DNA from: Afipia sp. P52-10
GTDB taxonomy: Bacteria; Pseudomonadota; Alphaproteobacteria; Rhizobiales; Xanthobacteraceae
Direction: 5' to 3'
Assembly: GCF_000516555.1 (NCBI RefSeq)
Contig: NZ_AZSJ01000003.1
Location: forward strand, 2,290,664 to 2,322,812
Length of the DNA stretch: 32,149 bases
The notes under the pieces were generated by a model that made no database searches, was not told the origin of the DNA, and saw only the letters and a list, made by a program, of their open reading frames with translations. Shown here piece by piece: positions 10,395 to 16,824 of this stretch. The position numbers and the translations under genes were made by a program. How positions within the stretch are numbered: the stretch's first letter is position 1; each line of letters starts with the position of its first letter.

Positions 10395-10422
10395 AAACGC
10401 CTGCCTCGCGGCAGGCGTTTTT
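10395..10422 (+). terminator. Rho-independent terminator after ftsH
   Basis: Arms AAACGCCTGC (10395-10404) and GCAGGCGTTT (10411-10420) are perfectly complementary, the loop-closing C-G pair adds an eleventh, and a T5 tract follows. It ends the cpoB-tilS-ftsH run. Confidence 0.88.
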
Positions 10423-10543
10423 GTGTGTTCCGATGCGGTAAGCCGCCGATGCGGTCCTGAGTCCGCGCCAGACTTAAGGGTTCCGCAACGAGGACGCCTG
10501 CAAGCTGCCGCCGATCGCGCCGCCAGCCAGCAGAGCCCGCAAC

Positions 10544-11764
10544 ATGTCCTCGACGCCGTCCGCCACCATCGCCAACGACCGGCAGATTCCGGAACTGGCG
10601 CTGAAGGTCTGTTTCGCGTTGGCCGTGCTGCATGTCGTGTATTTCCCCGTCGCGTATCTCGCGGGCGGCTACATTTTCACATCCGAAGGACTTGGCCACC
10701 CAAGCGACTTCGTCACCGTCTGGTCCGCGGGGCGAATGGTGATGGATGGGCATGCTGCGCTGGTCTACGACTGGACGCTGCACAAACAGGTGCAGGTCGC
10801 CACTCTCGGGCAGGGCTATCCGGGCAACCTCGGCTGGCATTATCCGCCACCCTATCTGTTCATCGCGACCGGGCTCGCCTACCTGCCTTACGCCTTCTCC
10901 TATCCGTTCTATGCCGTGGCGAGCTTCATTCCCTATGCGGGGGTGATGCGAGGGATCGTCGGCCGGCCGGTCGGCTGGCTGCTGGCGTTGTCGTTTCCGG
11001 TGGTGTTCGCTAACGCGATGGTCAGTCAGAACGGCTTCGTCACCGCGGCGCTGATCGGCGGCACGCTGCTGTTCCTGCCGACGCGGCCGATCCTCGCCGG
11101 CGTCTTTTTGGGGCTGCTCACCTACAAGCCGCAGTACGGCATCCTGTTTCCGATCATACTGATCGCCACCCAGCAATGGCGCACGTTTTTCTCCGCCAGT
11201 GTGGTTGCGCTGCTGTTGGCTGTGCTGTCCTGGGTTGCCTTCGGCACCGACAGCTGGATCGGCTTTTTCCACGGGCTGTCGCAAACCGAGCAGGCGTTCC
11301 TGTCCGAAGGTCGGGCCGGTTGGGACAAGCTGCAAAGCCTGTTCGCGACGATCCGCTTCATCGGCGGCAGCGAGCGGCTCGCCTGGGCTTGCCAGTTCGT
11401 GCTGATGGCAGCGGTGGTCGTCACTGTTGTCGTGCTATGGCGCAGCCGCGTACGCTACGCGATCAAGGCGGCGGGGCTTGCGACCGGCGTGGTGCTGGCG
11501 ACGCCCTATCTGTTCCTTTACGATATGATGGTGCTCGCGGTCGCAGTGGCGTTCCTGGTCCGCGACGGATTACGGACAGGCTTCAAGCCGTATGAGTGGG
11601 CGCTGCTGGCGCTCGCCTTCTTCCTGCTTTGCATCTTCGTGCTGGTGGGCGGCCCGACCGGGTTCGGAGCGGCGGTGATCATCGCGGCGATCACGCTCGC
11701 TCGCAGCGGTCTCCTGCGTCGGGATGCGCCGCCGTTGAACGTTGCGCCGTCACTGCCTGCTTAG
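10544..11764 (+). CDS. DUF2029 / GT87-type polytopic membrane protein
   Basis: A 406-residue protein with about nine to ten hydrophobic segments. It resembles the DUF2029 family (glycosyltransferase family 87), whose characterised members are polyprenyl-phosphate-sugar-dependent mannosyltransferases of actinobacteria. Supporting motifs are DFVTVWSAG (55-63) in the first outer loop, where an Asp is expected to be catalytic, HYPPPY (99-104) and YKPQYG (194-199). In alphaproteobacteria no substrate is established, so only the fold and class are claimed. Start at 10544 lacks a clear ribosome binding site. The gene lies alone between the ftsH terminator and a convergent gene. Confidence 0.78.
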   Translation: MSSTPSATIANDRQIPELALKVCFALAVLHVVYFPVAYLAGGYIFTSEGLGHPSDFVTVWSAGRMVMDGHAALVYDWTLHKQVQVATLGQGYPGNLGWHYPPPYLFIATGLAYLPYAFSYPFYAVASFIPYAGVMRGIVGRPVGWLLALSFPVVFANAMVSQNGFVTAALIGGTLLFLPTRPILAGVFLGLLTYKPQYGILFPIILIATQQWRTFFSASVVALLLAVLSWVAFGTDSWIGFFHGLSQTEQAFLSEGRAGWDKLQSLFATIRFIGGSERLAWACQFVLMAAVVVTVVVLWRSRVRYAIKAAGLATGVVLATPYLFLYDMMVLAVAVAFLVRDGLRTGFKPYEWALLALAFFLLCIFVLVGGPTGFGAAVIIAAITLARSGLLRRDAPPLNVAPSLPA

Positions 11765-11903
11765 AGTGTGATGGAGCGTGCGGTAGCGTTGAGGAGCGAA
11801 CCGTCATCCTCGGCGTCGTGGCTCGTCTCAGCGAGATGATTTCGGCCAATTGCGCGTGTGCCGCTGCAGTTCAATGATGTGCGATCATGCAGATCGGCCG
11901 CCG

Positions 11904-12434
11904 TCAGCGCCTCAGCAGGCGTTCGAATTTTTCCAGATCCTTGATGTTGACGGTCATGCCGCCGGCCATCGTGACATCACCAGGCTTCTGGTCAGGTTTG
12001 CAGGCGCCAAGGTAGGAGGCTTCCAGCGTCAGATTGGTGATGCTGGGCGGGCTGCTCTCATCGTCGCTGGTCTTGGTCTCGGTGACCACCGTGTATTTGG
12101 ATGTGAAATCGCCCGTCACATCGGAATGCATGGTGATGTACTTGCCTTCGAAGCGGCAGATCGAATCGATGGTGTAGCCGCTGGTGGCTTTCTCGACGTC
12201 GCGCTTCTCGCAGGCGACCGGCCGCATCGGATTGAACATCGTGCTCATCTCGCGGTCGGTCTTTTCGTCGGTGCAGTGAAACATCTTCGCTGTCGGCATC
12301 ACGCCGCCGGTCAGCTTGATCTTGATCTCCCACAGTCCGGGCTTGCGAGTCGGGAGTTCGACTGCGCACACGCTGCCAACGCTGCAAAGAAGCGATGTAA
12401 CGGCAAGCGCCGCAGCTACACCCGTTCGCATCAT
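11904..12434 (-). CDS. DUF3617 family exported protein
   Basis: About 176 residues with an N-terminal signal sequence ending near SVCA (cleavage around residue 24). RKPGLWEIKIKL near the mature N-terminus is the recognisable start of the DUF3617 domain; several cysteines follow, as is usual in this small periplasmic family of unknown function. The frame has ATGs at 12440, 12434 and 12431. GAGG lies seven bases before the second but only one base before the first, so 12434 is chosen. It is convergent with the DUF2029 gene. Confidence 0.8.
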   Translation of the reverse strand: MMRTGVAAALAVTSLLCSVGSVCAVELPTRKPGLWEIKIKLTGGVMPTAKMFHCTDEKTDREMSTMFNPMRPVACEKRDVEKATSGYTIDSICRFEGKYITMHSDVTGDFTSKYTVVTETKTSDDESSPPSITNLTLEASYLGACKPDQKPGDVTMAGGMTVNIKDLEKFERLLRR

Positions 12435-12582
12435 CAGCATCCCTCAGCCGGCGACATCCATCGCCGACGATTAGATGCCTTCGCGCACGCTGGCGCAAGA
12501 GTATGGATTATGCGTGCTGCGCCGCGATGGTTCCGCTGCATTCTCTCGCACTGCGGAGCGAAGCAAGGATGTCGCGATCGGC

Positions 12583-12882
12583 TCAGTAGCGATGCACGTG
12601 AACCGTGCGGACGCGGCGCGGCCAGACACAGGCGAACGACACGTAACCGCCATAGGTGCGCTGCGTTGCGAGCCGCCGCTGCACCTTTCCGTACTGGGCG
12701 CAATGGTCGGCGGCGAGAAGGCGCGGATTGATCTGCTTCGCGAGCGGCCAGGCGATGATGCCGCCGGTGTCATTGCCCTTGAACGGAGGCACCTCGTAGG
12801 CCTGGGCCGCCGTCATCTGCAGCGCCAGCAGGCCGACGGCTGCGAGAACTGACAAGGTGAAAGCATGCCGTTGCGCCTGCAT
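12583..12882 (-). CDS. Small exported protein, uncharacterised
   Basis: A 99-residue protein I do not recognise. GAGGAG about seven bases upstream of the ATG gives a strong start. Residues 1-28 form a signal peptide (AAQA then YEVPPFKG). The mature part is about 71 residues with two cysteines (C61 and C85) that could form one disulfide, a basic C-terminus with PRRVRTVHVHRY, and motifs GIIAWPLAKQINPRLLAADHC and QRTYGGYVSFACVW that look like a folded domain, not random translation. It shares its strand with the DUF3617 gene, separated by about 150 bases. Function unknown; periplasmic location is inferred. Confidence 0.7.
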   Translation of the reverse strand: MQAQRHAFTLSVLAAVGLLALQMTAAQAYEVPPFKGNDTGGIIAWPLAKQINPRLLAADHCAQYGKVQRRLATQRTYGGYVSFACVWPRRVRTVHVHRY

Positions 12883-13050
12883 GGAGAGCTCCTCTTGCGA
12901 TTCTGTCGGAGTTTAAAACGGTGAGCAGGGAGGGAAAAGCACGCCGAGACGAATTTACCCCGGTTGCGGGCAACTGTTGCCGCGCTGCACTTGACCCGGA
13001 AGCCGGGCGGCGGCACCGTCCGCCCAGCAGCCTGAATCGGTGGATCCACC

Positions 13051-13509
13051 ATGTCGCGCCAAACTCCCTTCCTCGTGCTTTTTCTCGCGCTGGTTGCAGC
13101 GGCCATCCTTGCTGCAGGCGGCGCTGCGAAGGCGGCGAGCGATCTCGAAAAGAACTTCTGGCTCGAGGGGCCGCGTTACGACGGCAACGTGCCGCCTTGC
13201 GAAGCCGCGCTGGGCAAAGTCGCCCGCCAGTTTGCGCAGAAGGAAGGCAAGTACTGGAATTCAGCTCTGCAGATCACCGGCTTCACCATGGTTCGCGAAA
13301 TCGCGCTCCAGCCTTGGACCTCGGCGACCATCCCGCGCCGTTATTGCACCGCCCAGGCGGCAATTTCGGACGGCCGCGTTCGCAGGGTGAATTTCTCGGT
13401 GATCGAGGACGGCGGTTTCGCCGCCTTCGGGTCGGGGGTCGAATTCTGCGTGGTCGGGCTCGATCGCAACTGGGCCTATAGCCCCGGCTGCCGAATGGCG
13501 CGTCCCTGA
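13051..13509 (+). CDS. Exported protein of unknown function, four cysteines
   Basis: A 152-residue protein with a clear signal peptide (hydrophobic 7-22, cleavage near AKA at 26-28). The mature domain has four cysteines (C50, C99, C133, C147), suggesting two disulfides, and aromatic-rich strands such as REIALQPWTS and GGFAAFGSGVEFCVVGLDRNWAY. I know no named family for it. The start follows GGTGG, and that ribosome binding site is part of the 12-base palindrome GGTGGATCCACC at 13039-13050. The neighbours are other exported proteins, including RNase T2 just downstream on the same strand. Confidence 0.75.
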   Translation: MSRQTPFLVLFLALVAAAILAAGGAAKAASDLEKNFWLEGPRYDGNVPPCEAALGKVARQFAQKEGKYWNSALQITGFTMVREIALQPWTSATIPRRYCTAQAAISDGRVRRVNFSVIEDGGFAAFGSGVEFCVVGLDRNWAYSPGCRMARP

Positions 13510-13525
13510 GACGTCCATGAGACGT

Positions 13526-13551
13526 GCGGCGGGTGACCGCAGCCGGTTTTT
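13526..13551 (+). terminator. Possible terminator after the 13051 gene
   Basis: A short GCGG/CCGC stem closes a GTGA (GNRA-type) tetraloop and is followed by a T5 tract at 13547-13551. The stem is interrupted by a mismatch, so this is only a moderate candidate. Confidence 0.4.
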
Positions 13552-13621
13552 GTTCTGGTAATGTTCATCTAACGATGGCTAACGTTCACTCCGGCTTATC
13601 GGTGTGAACGGGGGGTGTTTG

Positions 13622-14314
13622 ATGTTGGTGTCGGCGTGGAGAGGGCGGATCGCTTGCTTGGCGGGCGTTTTGCTGGCGATGGCGGTTGCGACAGCAGCCG
13701 GTGCTCAGGATCGGCGGCAGAATGCACCGGGCGAGTTCGATTTCTATGTGCTCGCGCTGTCCTGGTCGCCGTCCTATTGCGAAGCCGCGCATGAGCGCGG
13801 CTCGCTCGGCAAGTCGCAGCAGATTCAATGCGGCGGCAGGCCCTATTCGTTCGTGGTGCATGGCCTGTGGCCGCAATACGAGCGCGGCTTTCCGAACTAC
13901 TGCCAGCGCCCCGCACCGCGCCTGGACCGGCGCATCGTCTCGGCGATGCTGGACCTGATGCCCGCACCGGGCTTGATCTTCAACGAGTGGGACAAGCACG
14001 GCACCTGCTCCGGGCTGCAGCCGCGCGCGTATTTCGAGGCCATCCGCAAGGCTCGCGCCGGGATCAAGATCCCCGAACAGTTCTTTGAGGTGGCGGAGCC
14101 GAAGATGGTGGCGCCGGATGAGATCGAGGATGCCTTCATCAAGGCGAACCCCGGGCTTAGCGCCGCGGCGATTTCGGTCGTCTGCGACACCCGCCGCCTC
14201 AGCGAGGTGCGCATCTGCATGAACAAGGACCTGCAGTTCCGCGCCTGCGAGGAGGTGGATCGGAGAGCCTGTCGGCGCGAGAAGGTCTTGATGCCGCCGG
14301 TGCGCGGCGGCTGA
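13622..14314 (+). CDS. Ribonuclease T2 family, exported
   Basis: A 230-residue exported acid endoribonuclease that cleaves single-stranded RNA through a 2',3'-cyclic phosphate. A signal peptide ends near ATAAGA (cleavage before Q29). Both catalytic blocks are present: CAS I VHGLWPQ (79-85, catalytic H80) and CAS II NEWDKHGTC (121-129, with E122, K125 and H126). An even number of cysteines around them fits periplasmic or secreted disulfides. The ATG at 13622 has GGGGGG six bases upstream. A GTG at 13604 in the same frame would add six residues but lacks a comparable signal. A strong terminator follows 33 bases after the stop. The role is probably scavenging or periplasmic RNA turnover, which is inference. 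Confidence 0.92.
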   Translation: MLVSAWRGRIACLAGVLLAMAVATAAGAQDRRQNAPGEFDFYVLALSWSPSYCEAAHERGSLGKSQQIQCGGRPYSFVVHGLWPQYERGFPNYCQRPAPRLDRRIVSAMLDLMPAPGLIFNEWDKHGTCSGLQPRAYFEAIRKARAGIKIPEQFFEVAEPKMVAPDEIEDAFIKANPGLSAAAISVVCDTRRLSEVRICMNKDLQFRACEEVDRRACRREKVLMPPVRGG

Positions 14315-14347
14315 CGGGTAAGCCTGCCATACCAATCAGCAAATGAG

Positions 14348-14387
14348 GCGATCGTTGCTACAGTCAGGCGACGGTCGCTTTTGTTTT
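14348..14387 (+). terminator. Rho-independent terminator between RNase T2 and rlmJ
   Basis: Arms GCGATCGTTGC (14348-14358) and GCGACGGTCGC (14368-14378) form an 11-pair stem in RNA, including two G-U pairs, with a 9-base loop and the T tract TTTTGTTTT (14379-14387). It ends only ten bases before the rlmJ ATG. Confidence 0.75.
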
Positions 14388-14397
14388 CGATATCCGG

Positions 14398-15281
14398 ATG
14401 AACTATCGCCACGCCTTCCATGCCGGCAATTTTGCCGATGTCATCAAGCACATCGTGCTGAGCGGATATTGATCCATCTGCAGGATAAACCTGCGGCGTT
14501 CCGTTTGATCGACACCCACGCCGGCGCCGGCCGTTACGATCTCACCGGCGCCGAAGCCCAGCGCGGCGGCGAATGGCAGGCCGGGATCGGCAGGCTGCTG
14601 CAGGCCTCGTTCGAGGCGCCGGTGATGGCGTTGATCAAGCCGTATCTGGACATCGTGCGCGCCCACAACCCTGCGGATGGGCTCGTCGCCTATCCCGGGT
14701 CGCCGCTGGTGGCGCGGGCGTTGCTGCGGCCGCAGGACCGGATGGTCGTGTGCGAGCTCGAGCCGGGCGCGCACCGGCAGCTGGTGGCCGCGCTGCGCCG
14801 GGACCGCCAGGCGCGGGTGGTAGCGATCGACGGCTGGACTGCGTTGCCGGCCTATGTGCCGCCGCAGGAACGCCGCGGGGTGGTGCTGATCGATCCGCCG
14901 TTCGAGCGCCCGGACGAGTTCGATCGCCTTGCGGCTGGCGTCGAGGCGGCGATGGCCAAATGGTCTACGGGCAGCTACCTGCTTTGGTATCCGATTAAGG
15001 ATCGGAGGGCGGTGGCGCGGTTTGGTGAACGGGTTACCGCGGCAGTTGCCAAGGCGCTGGGGCAGCCCTCACGCGCCGTGCTCGCCGAGCGCGTGCTGAC
15101 GATCGAGTTCGAGACCGGTGGCGGGGGGCCAGCGAAGGCGGGTCTGCACGCGGCCGGACTAGCGGTGGTCAATCCACCCTGGACCCTGGCTCGGGACATG
15201 ACGATCGTAGCACCCGCGCTGGTGGACGTGCTCGGCCAAGGCGGCAGAGGCCGTTTCTGGATCGGTAACCACAATTCCTAG
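14398..15281 (+). pseudogene. rlmJ: 23S rRNA m6A2030 methyltransferase RlmJ, frameshifted
   Basis: RlmJ methylates N6 of A2030 in 23S rRNA using S-adenosylmethionine. The ATG at 14398 opens MNYRHAFHAGNFADVIKHIVLSG, the hallmark RlmJ N-terminus with its conserved Tyr/His region, but the frame stops at 14470-14472. The family sequence resumes in the +1-shifted frame as RILIHLQDKPAAFR from 14463. It then runs to 15281 with DTHAGAG and the catalytic DPPF motif (in LIDPPFERPDEF). Restoring one C between 14461 and 14465 (AGCGG to AGCCGG) would give a continuous protein of about 294 residues, near the 280 of E. coli. No slippery heptamer is apparent, so this is either a true 1-base deletion or a sequence error. 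The body has no other lesion, which suggests recent loss or a miscall. Confidence 0.85.
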
Positions 15282-15327
15282 CTGTGCGATTGGCTGCCGG
15301 CCACAGCGCAAAAAAATGAGGCTGCCC

Positions 15328-15414
15328 ATGGCCCGTTCGCTGGAACCGTATTATGATTTCACGACGAATGGCTGGCTTTACGTTCCGCTTTCGCAAATGA
15401 TCGCGGCGGAGTGA
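15328..15414 (+). CDS. Possible 28-codon leader ORF upstream of the cold-shock gene
   Basis: ATG at 15328 opens a 28-residue frame, MARSLEPYYDF and onward to QMIAAE, ending at TGA 15412-15414. GAGG lies six bases upstream (15318-15321). An in-frame ATG at 15316 would add four residues but has no ribosome binding site. The peptide contains three aromatic clusters and no hydrophobic span. I recognise no family. It could be a small protein, a regulatory leader of the cold-shock mRNA, or chance. Confidence 0.3.
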   Translation: MARSLEPYYDFTTNGWLYVPLSQMIAAE

Positions 15415-15556
15415 CAAGGCCTTGGGCGTGCTCTGGCGAATTGGGATGGGTTCGCCGTGAGGAGCCGCCCCGGTTGCCGATGCTTTCCGGGAGTGAATGT
15501 CCGGTCGGGCTGTGACGCGGGGGCGTGACAGCGAAGCATGACGGGGGAGTTTCCCG

Positions 15557-15772
15557 ATGGCAATGACGGGGACAGTCAAGTTTTTCAACGGCGAGCGCGG
15601 CTACGGATTCATCAAGCCGGACGATGGCGGTCGCGATGTGTTCGTGCACATCACGGCAGTCGAACGTGCGGGACTGAAGGGATTGAACGAAGGCCAGCGG
15701 ATCACTTTCGAAGTCGAGCCCGACAAGAAGGGCAAAGGGCCCAAGGCCGTCAATCTTGTCGTATCGTCTTAG
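15557..15772 (+). CDS. Cold-shock domain protein (CspA family)
   Basis: A 71-residue single cold-shock domain that binds single-stranded RNA and DNA and melts mRNA structure. RNP1-like KFFNGERGYGFIKP (8-21) and RNP2-like DVFVHITAV (27-35) are present with their aromatic residues. The C-terminal strand has the usual VEPDKKGKGPKAVNLV. Length matches the family. GGGGAG eight bases upstream marks the ATG at 15557. The 275 bases between rlmJ and this gene are long enough for a structured 5' leader, as in thermoregulated csp mRNAs, and hold the candidate small ORF at 15328. Confidence 0.95.
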   Translation: MAMTGTVKFFNGERGYGFIKPDDGGRDVFVHITAVERAGLKGLNEGQRITFEVEPDKKGKGPKAVNLVVSS

Positions 15773-15794
15773 GCTCGGCCGCGCTTAACGAACA

Positions 15795-15817
15795 ATCCCG
15801 GGCGCGAGGCCCGGGAT
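15795..15817. terminator. Bidirectional hairpin between convergent csp and porin genes
   Basis: Perfect arms ATCCCGGGC (15795-15803) and GCCCGGGAT (15809-15817) enclose a 5-base loop. There is no real T tract on the plus strand; the minus-strand exit is ATTGTTCGTTAA. It sits between two convergent stops, so it probably ends transcription from both sides. Confidence 0.6.
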
Positions 15818-15842
15818 AAATGATCAGCGCTGGTTGCCGGCG

Positions 15843-16469
15843 TCAGAACTTGTAGTTGACGCCGAGCCGCAGCACGCTGAATTGATAACCGTTCGGCAGC
15901 GGCGTCAGCGCGTAGTGATTGTCGTTCAGGCTGACGTAAAGATACTCGACCTTCGCGGTCCAGTTCTGTGTGAGGCCAACCTCGGCGCCGGCGCCCAGCG
16001 TCCAGCCGGCGGCCCATTGCGATTCCGAGTAGTTCAGCACTTCCGCGCGCACATTGCCGAAGGCGAGACCGCCGGTGCCGTAGATCAGGATGTTGTTCAT
16101 GGCAAAGCCTGCGCGACCGCGCAGCGTGCCGAACCAAGGGTTCGAGAACTTCCACGCAGCGAAGCGATCGCGCGCTCCGCTCGCCTGGAAGTCGGCTTCG
16201 AGGCCGAACACGAATTGACCGGATTGCCAATTGTAGCCGCCCTGGATGCCGCCGTTCAGGCCGTCCGGCTCAACGCCGCTGTTGGAGACCTCACCCCACT
16301 GATAGCCGATGTTGGCGCCGATATAGGGGCCGGCCCAGCTATAGGTGCCGAGCGGCTGCGGCACCGTGTAGGGCTGGCGGCCATACCCGTAACCATAATC
16401 CGCGGCCTGCGCGGACGAGGCGATGCCAATCAGAGCGACTGCAATCGCGGCGACAAACTTCATACGCAT
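15843..16469 (-). CDS. Small outer-membrane beta-barrel protein (Omp25/31-like porin family)
   Basis: A 208-residue protein with a signal peptide ending SSAQA (cleavage around residue 22). A Tyr/Gly-rich linker (YGYGYGRQPY) leads into an eight-stranded barrel-type domain. Supporting features are WAGPYIGANIGYQWG as the first strand, regular alternation of aromatic and small residues (FVFGLEADFQASG, NILIYGTGGLAFGNV, WTAKVEYLYVSL) and the C-terminal ...LGVNYKF with terminal Phe recognised by BAM. This is the Omp25/Omp31-like group common in rhizobia and Brucella, with a structural or stress role. Start at 16469 is chosen because GGAG lies eight bases upstream and it yields a normal signal peptide; the longer frame does not. 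A perfect CtrA-type motif lies 134 bases upstream. Confidence 0.88.
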   Translation of the reverse strand: MRMKFVAAIAVALIGIASSAQAADYGYGYGRQPYTVPQPLGTYSWAGPYIGANIGYQWGEVSNSGVEPDGLNGGIQGGYNWQSGQFVFGLEADFQASGARDRFAAWKFSNPWFGTLRGRAGFAMNNILIYGTGGLAFGNVRAEVLNYSESQWAAGWTLGAGAEVGLTQNWTAKVEYLYVSLNDNHYALTPLPNGYQFSVLRLGVNYKF

Positions 16470-16824
16470 CCCAACAACTCCTGAACGTCCCCGCCGTCCG
16501 AAGCTCGCGGGTTTGACGCGCCGGAACGTGCGGGGGTTGCACCGAATCCTCCCACCCCTCGGATTCGTTGCTCTCATGCCTAAAATTTATCGAGAGTTTT
16601 AAGTTAAACAGACCTTAAGCCGGCGCGAGCCCGCGGATTCGTTGTTAAAAGAGTCTTGCTAGCTCCCGCAGCGTCCGGTCCGGAATGATGGTTTCACGTC
16701 CGCGTTTGTCCGCTGGATGACGCAAAGAAAGACGGGCGAGCCGGGGTTGTTTTCGATAAAAATGTCGCGATTGAGACGCGAAGCGATGCTGGCTGCGCGA
16801 CATATGCACGCTTAGCTGTGGGAC
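16470..16824. other. Divergent regulatory region between porin and uvrC
   Basis: These 355 bases contain no supported gene. The porin leader has an inverted repeat CGAATCC (16543-16549) / GGATTCG (16561-16567), and the ten-base word GGATTCGTTG occurs twice (16561-16570 and 16635-16644). An A/T-rich core at about 16580-16620 carries the CtrA-type site listed separately. Nothing specific to uvrC, such as a LexA box, was found. Confidence 0.5.
16604..16618 (-). promoter_or_regulatory. Candidate CtrA-binding site upstream of the porin gene
   Basis: TTAA at 16604-16607 and TTAA at 16615-16618 are separated by seven bases. On the minus strand it reads TTAA-N7-TTAAC, the full consensus. It lies in the A/T-rich block upstream of the porin start. 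Binding is inferred from the motif alone. Confidence 0.55.

Noticed and set aside
14455-14475. Programmed frameshifting in rlmJ
   Set aside because: No slippery heptamer, internal ribosome binding site or downstream structure of the known kinds was seen; deletion or sequence error is simpler.
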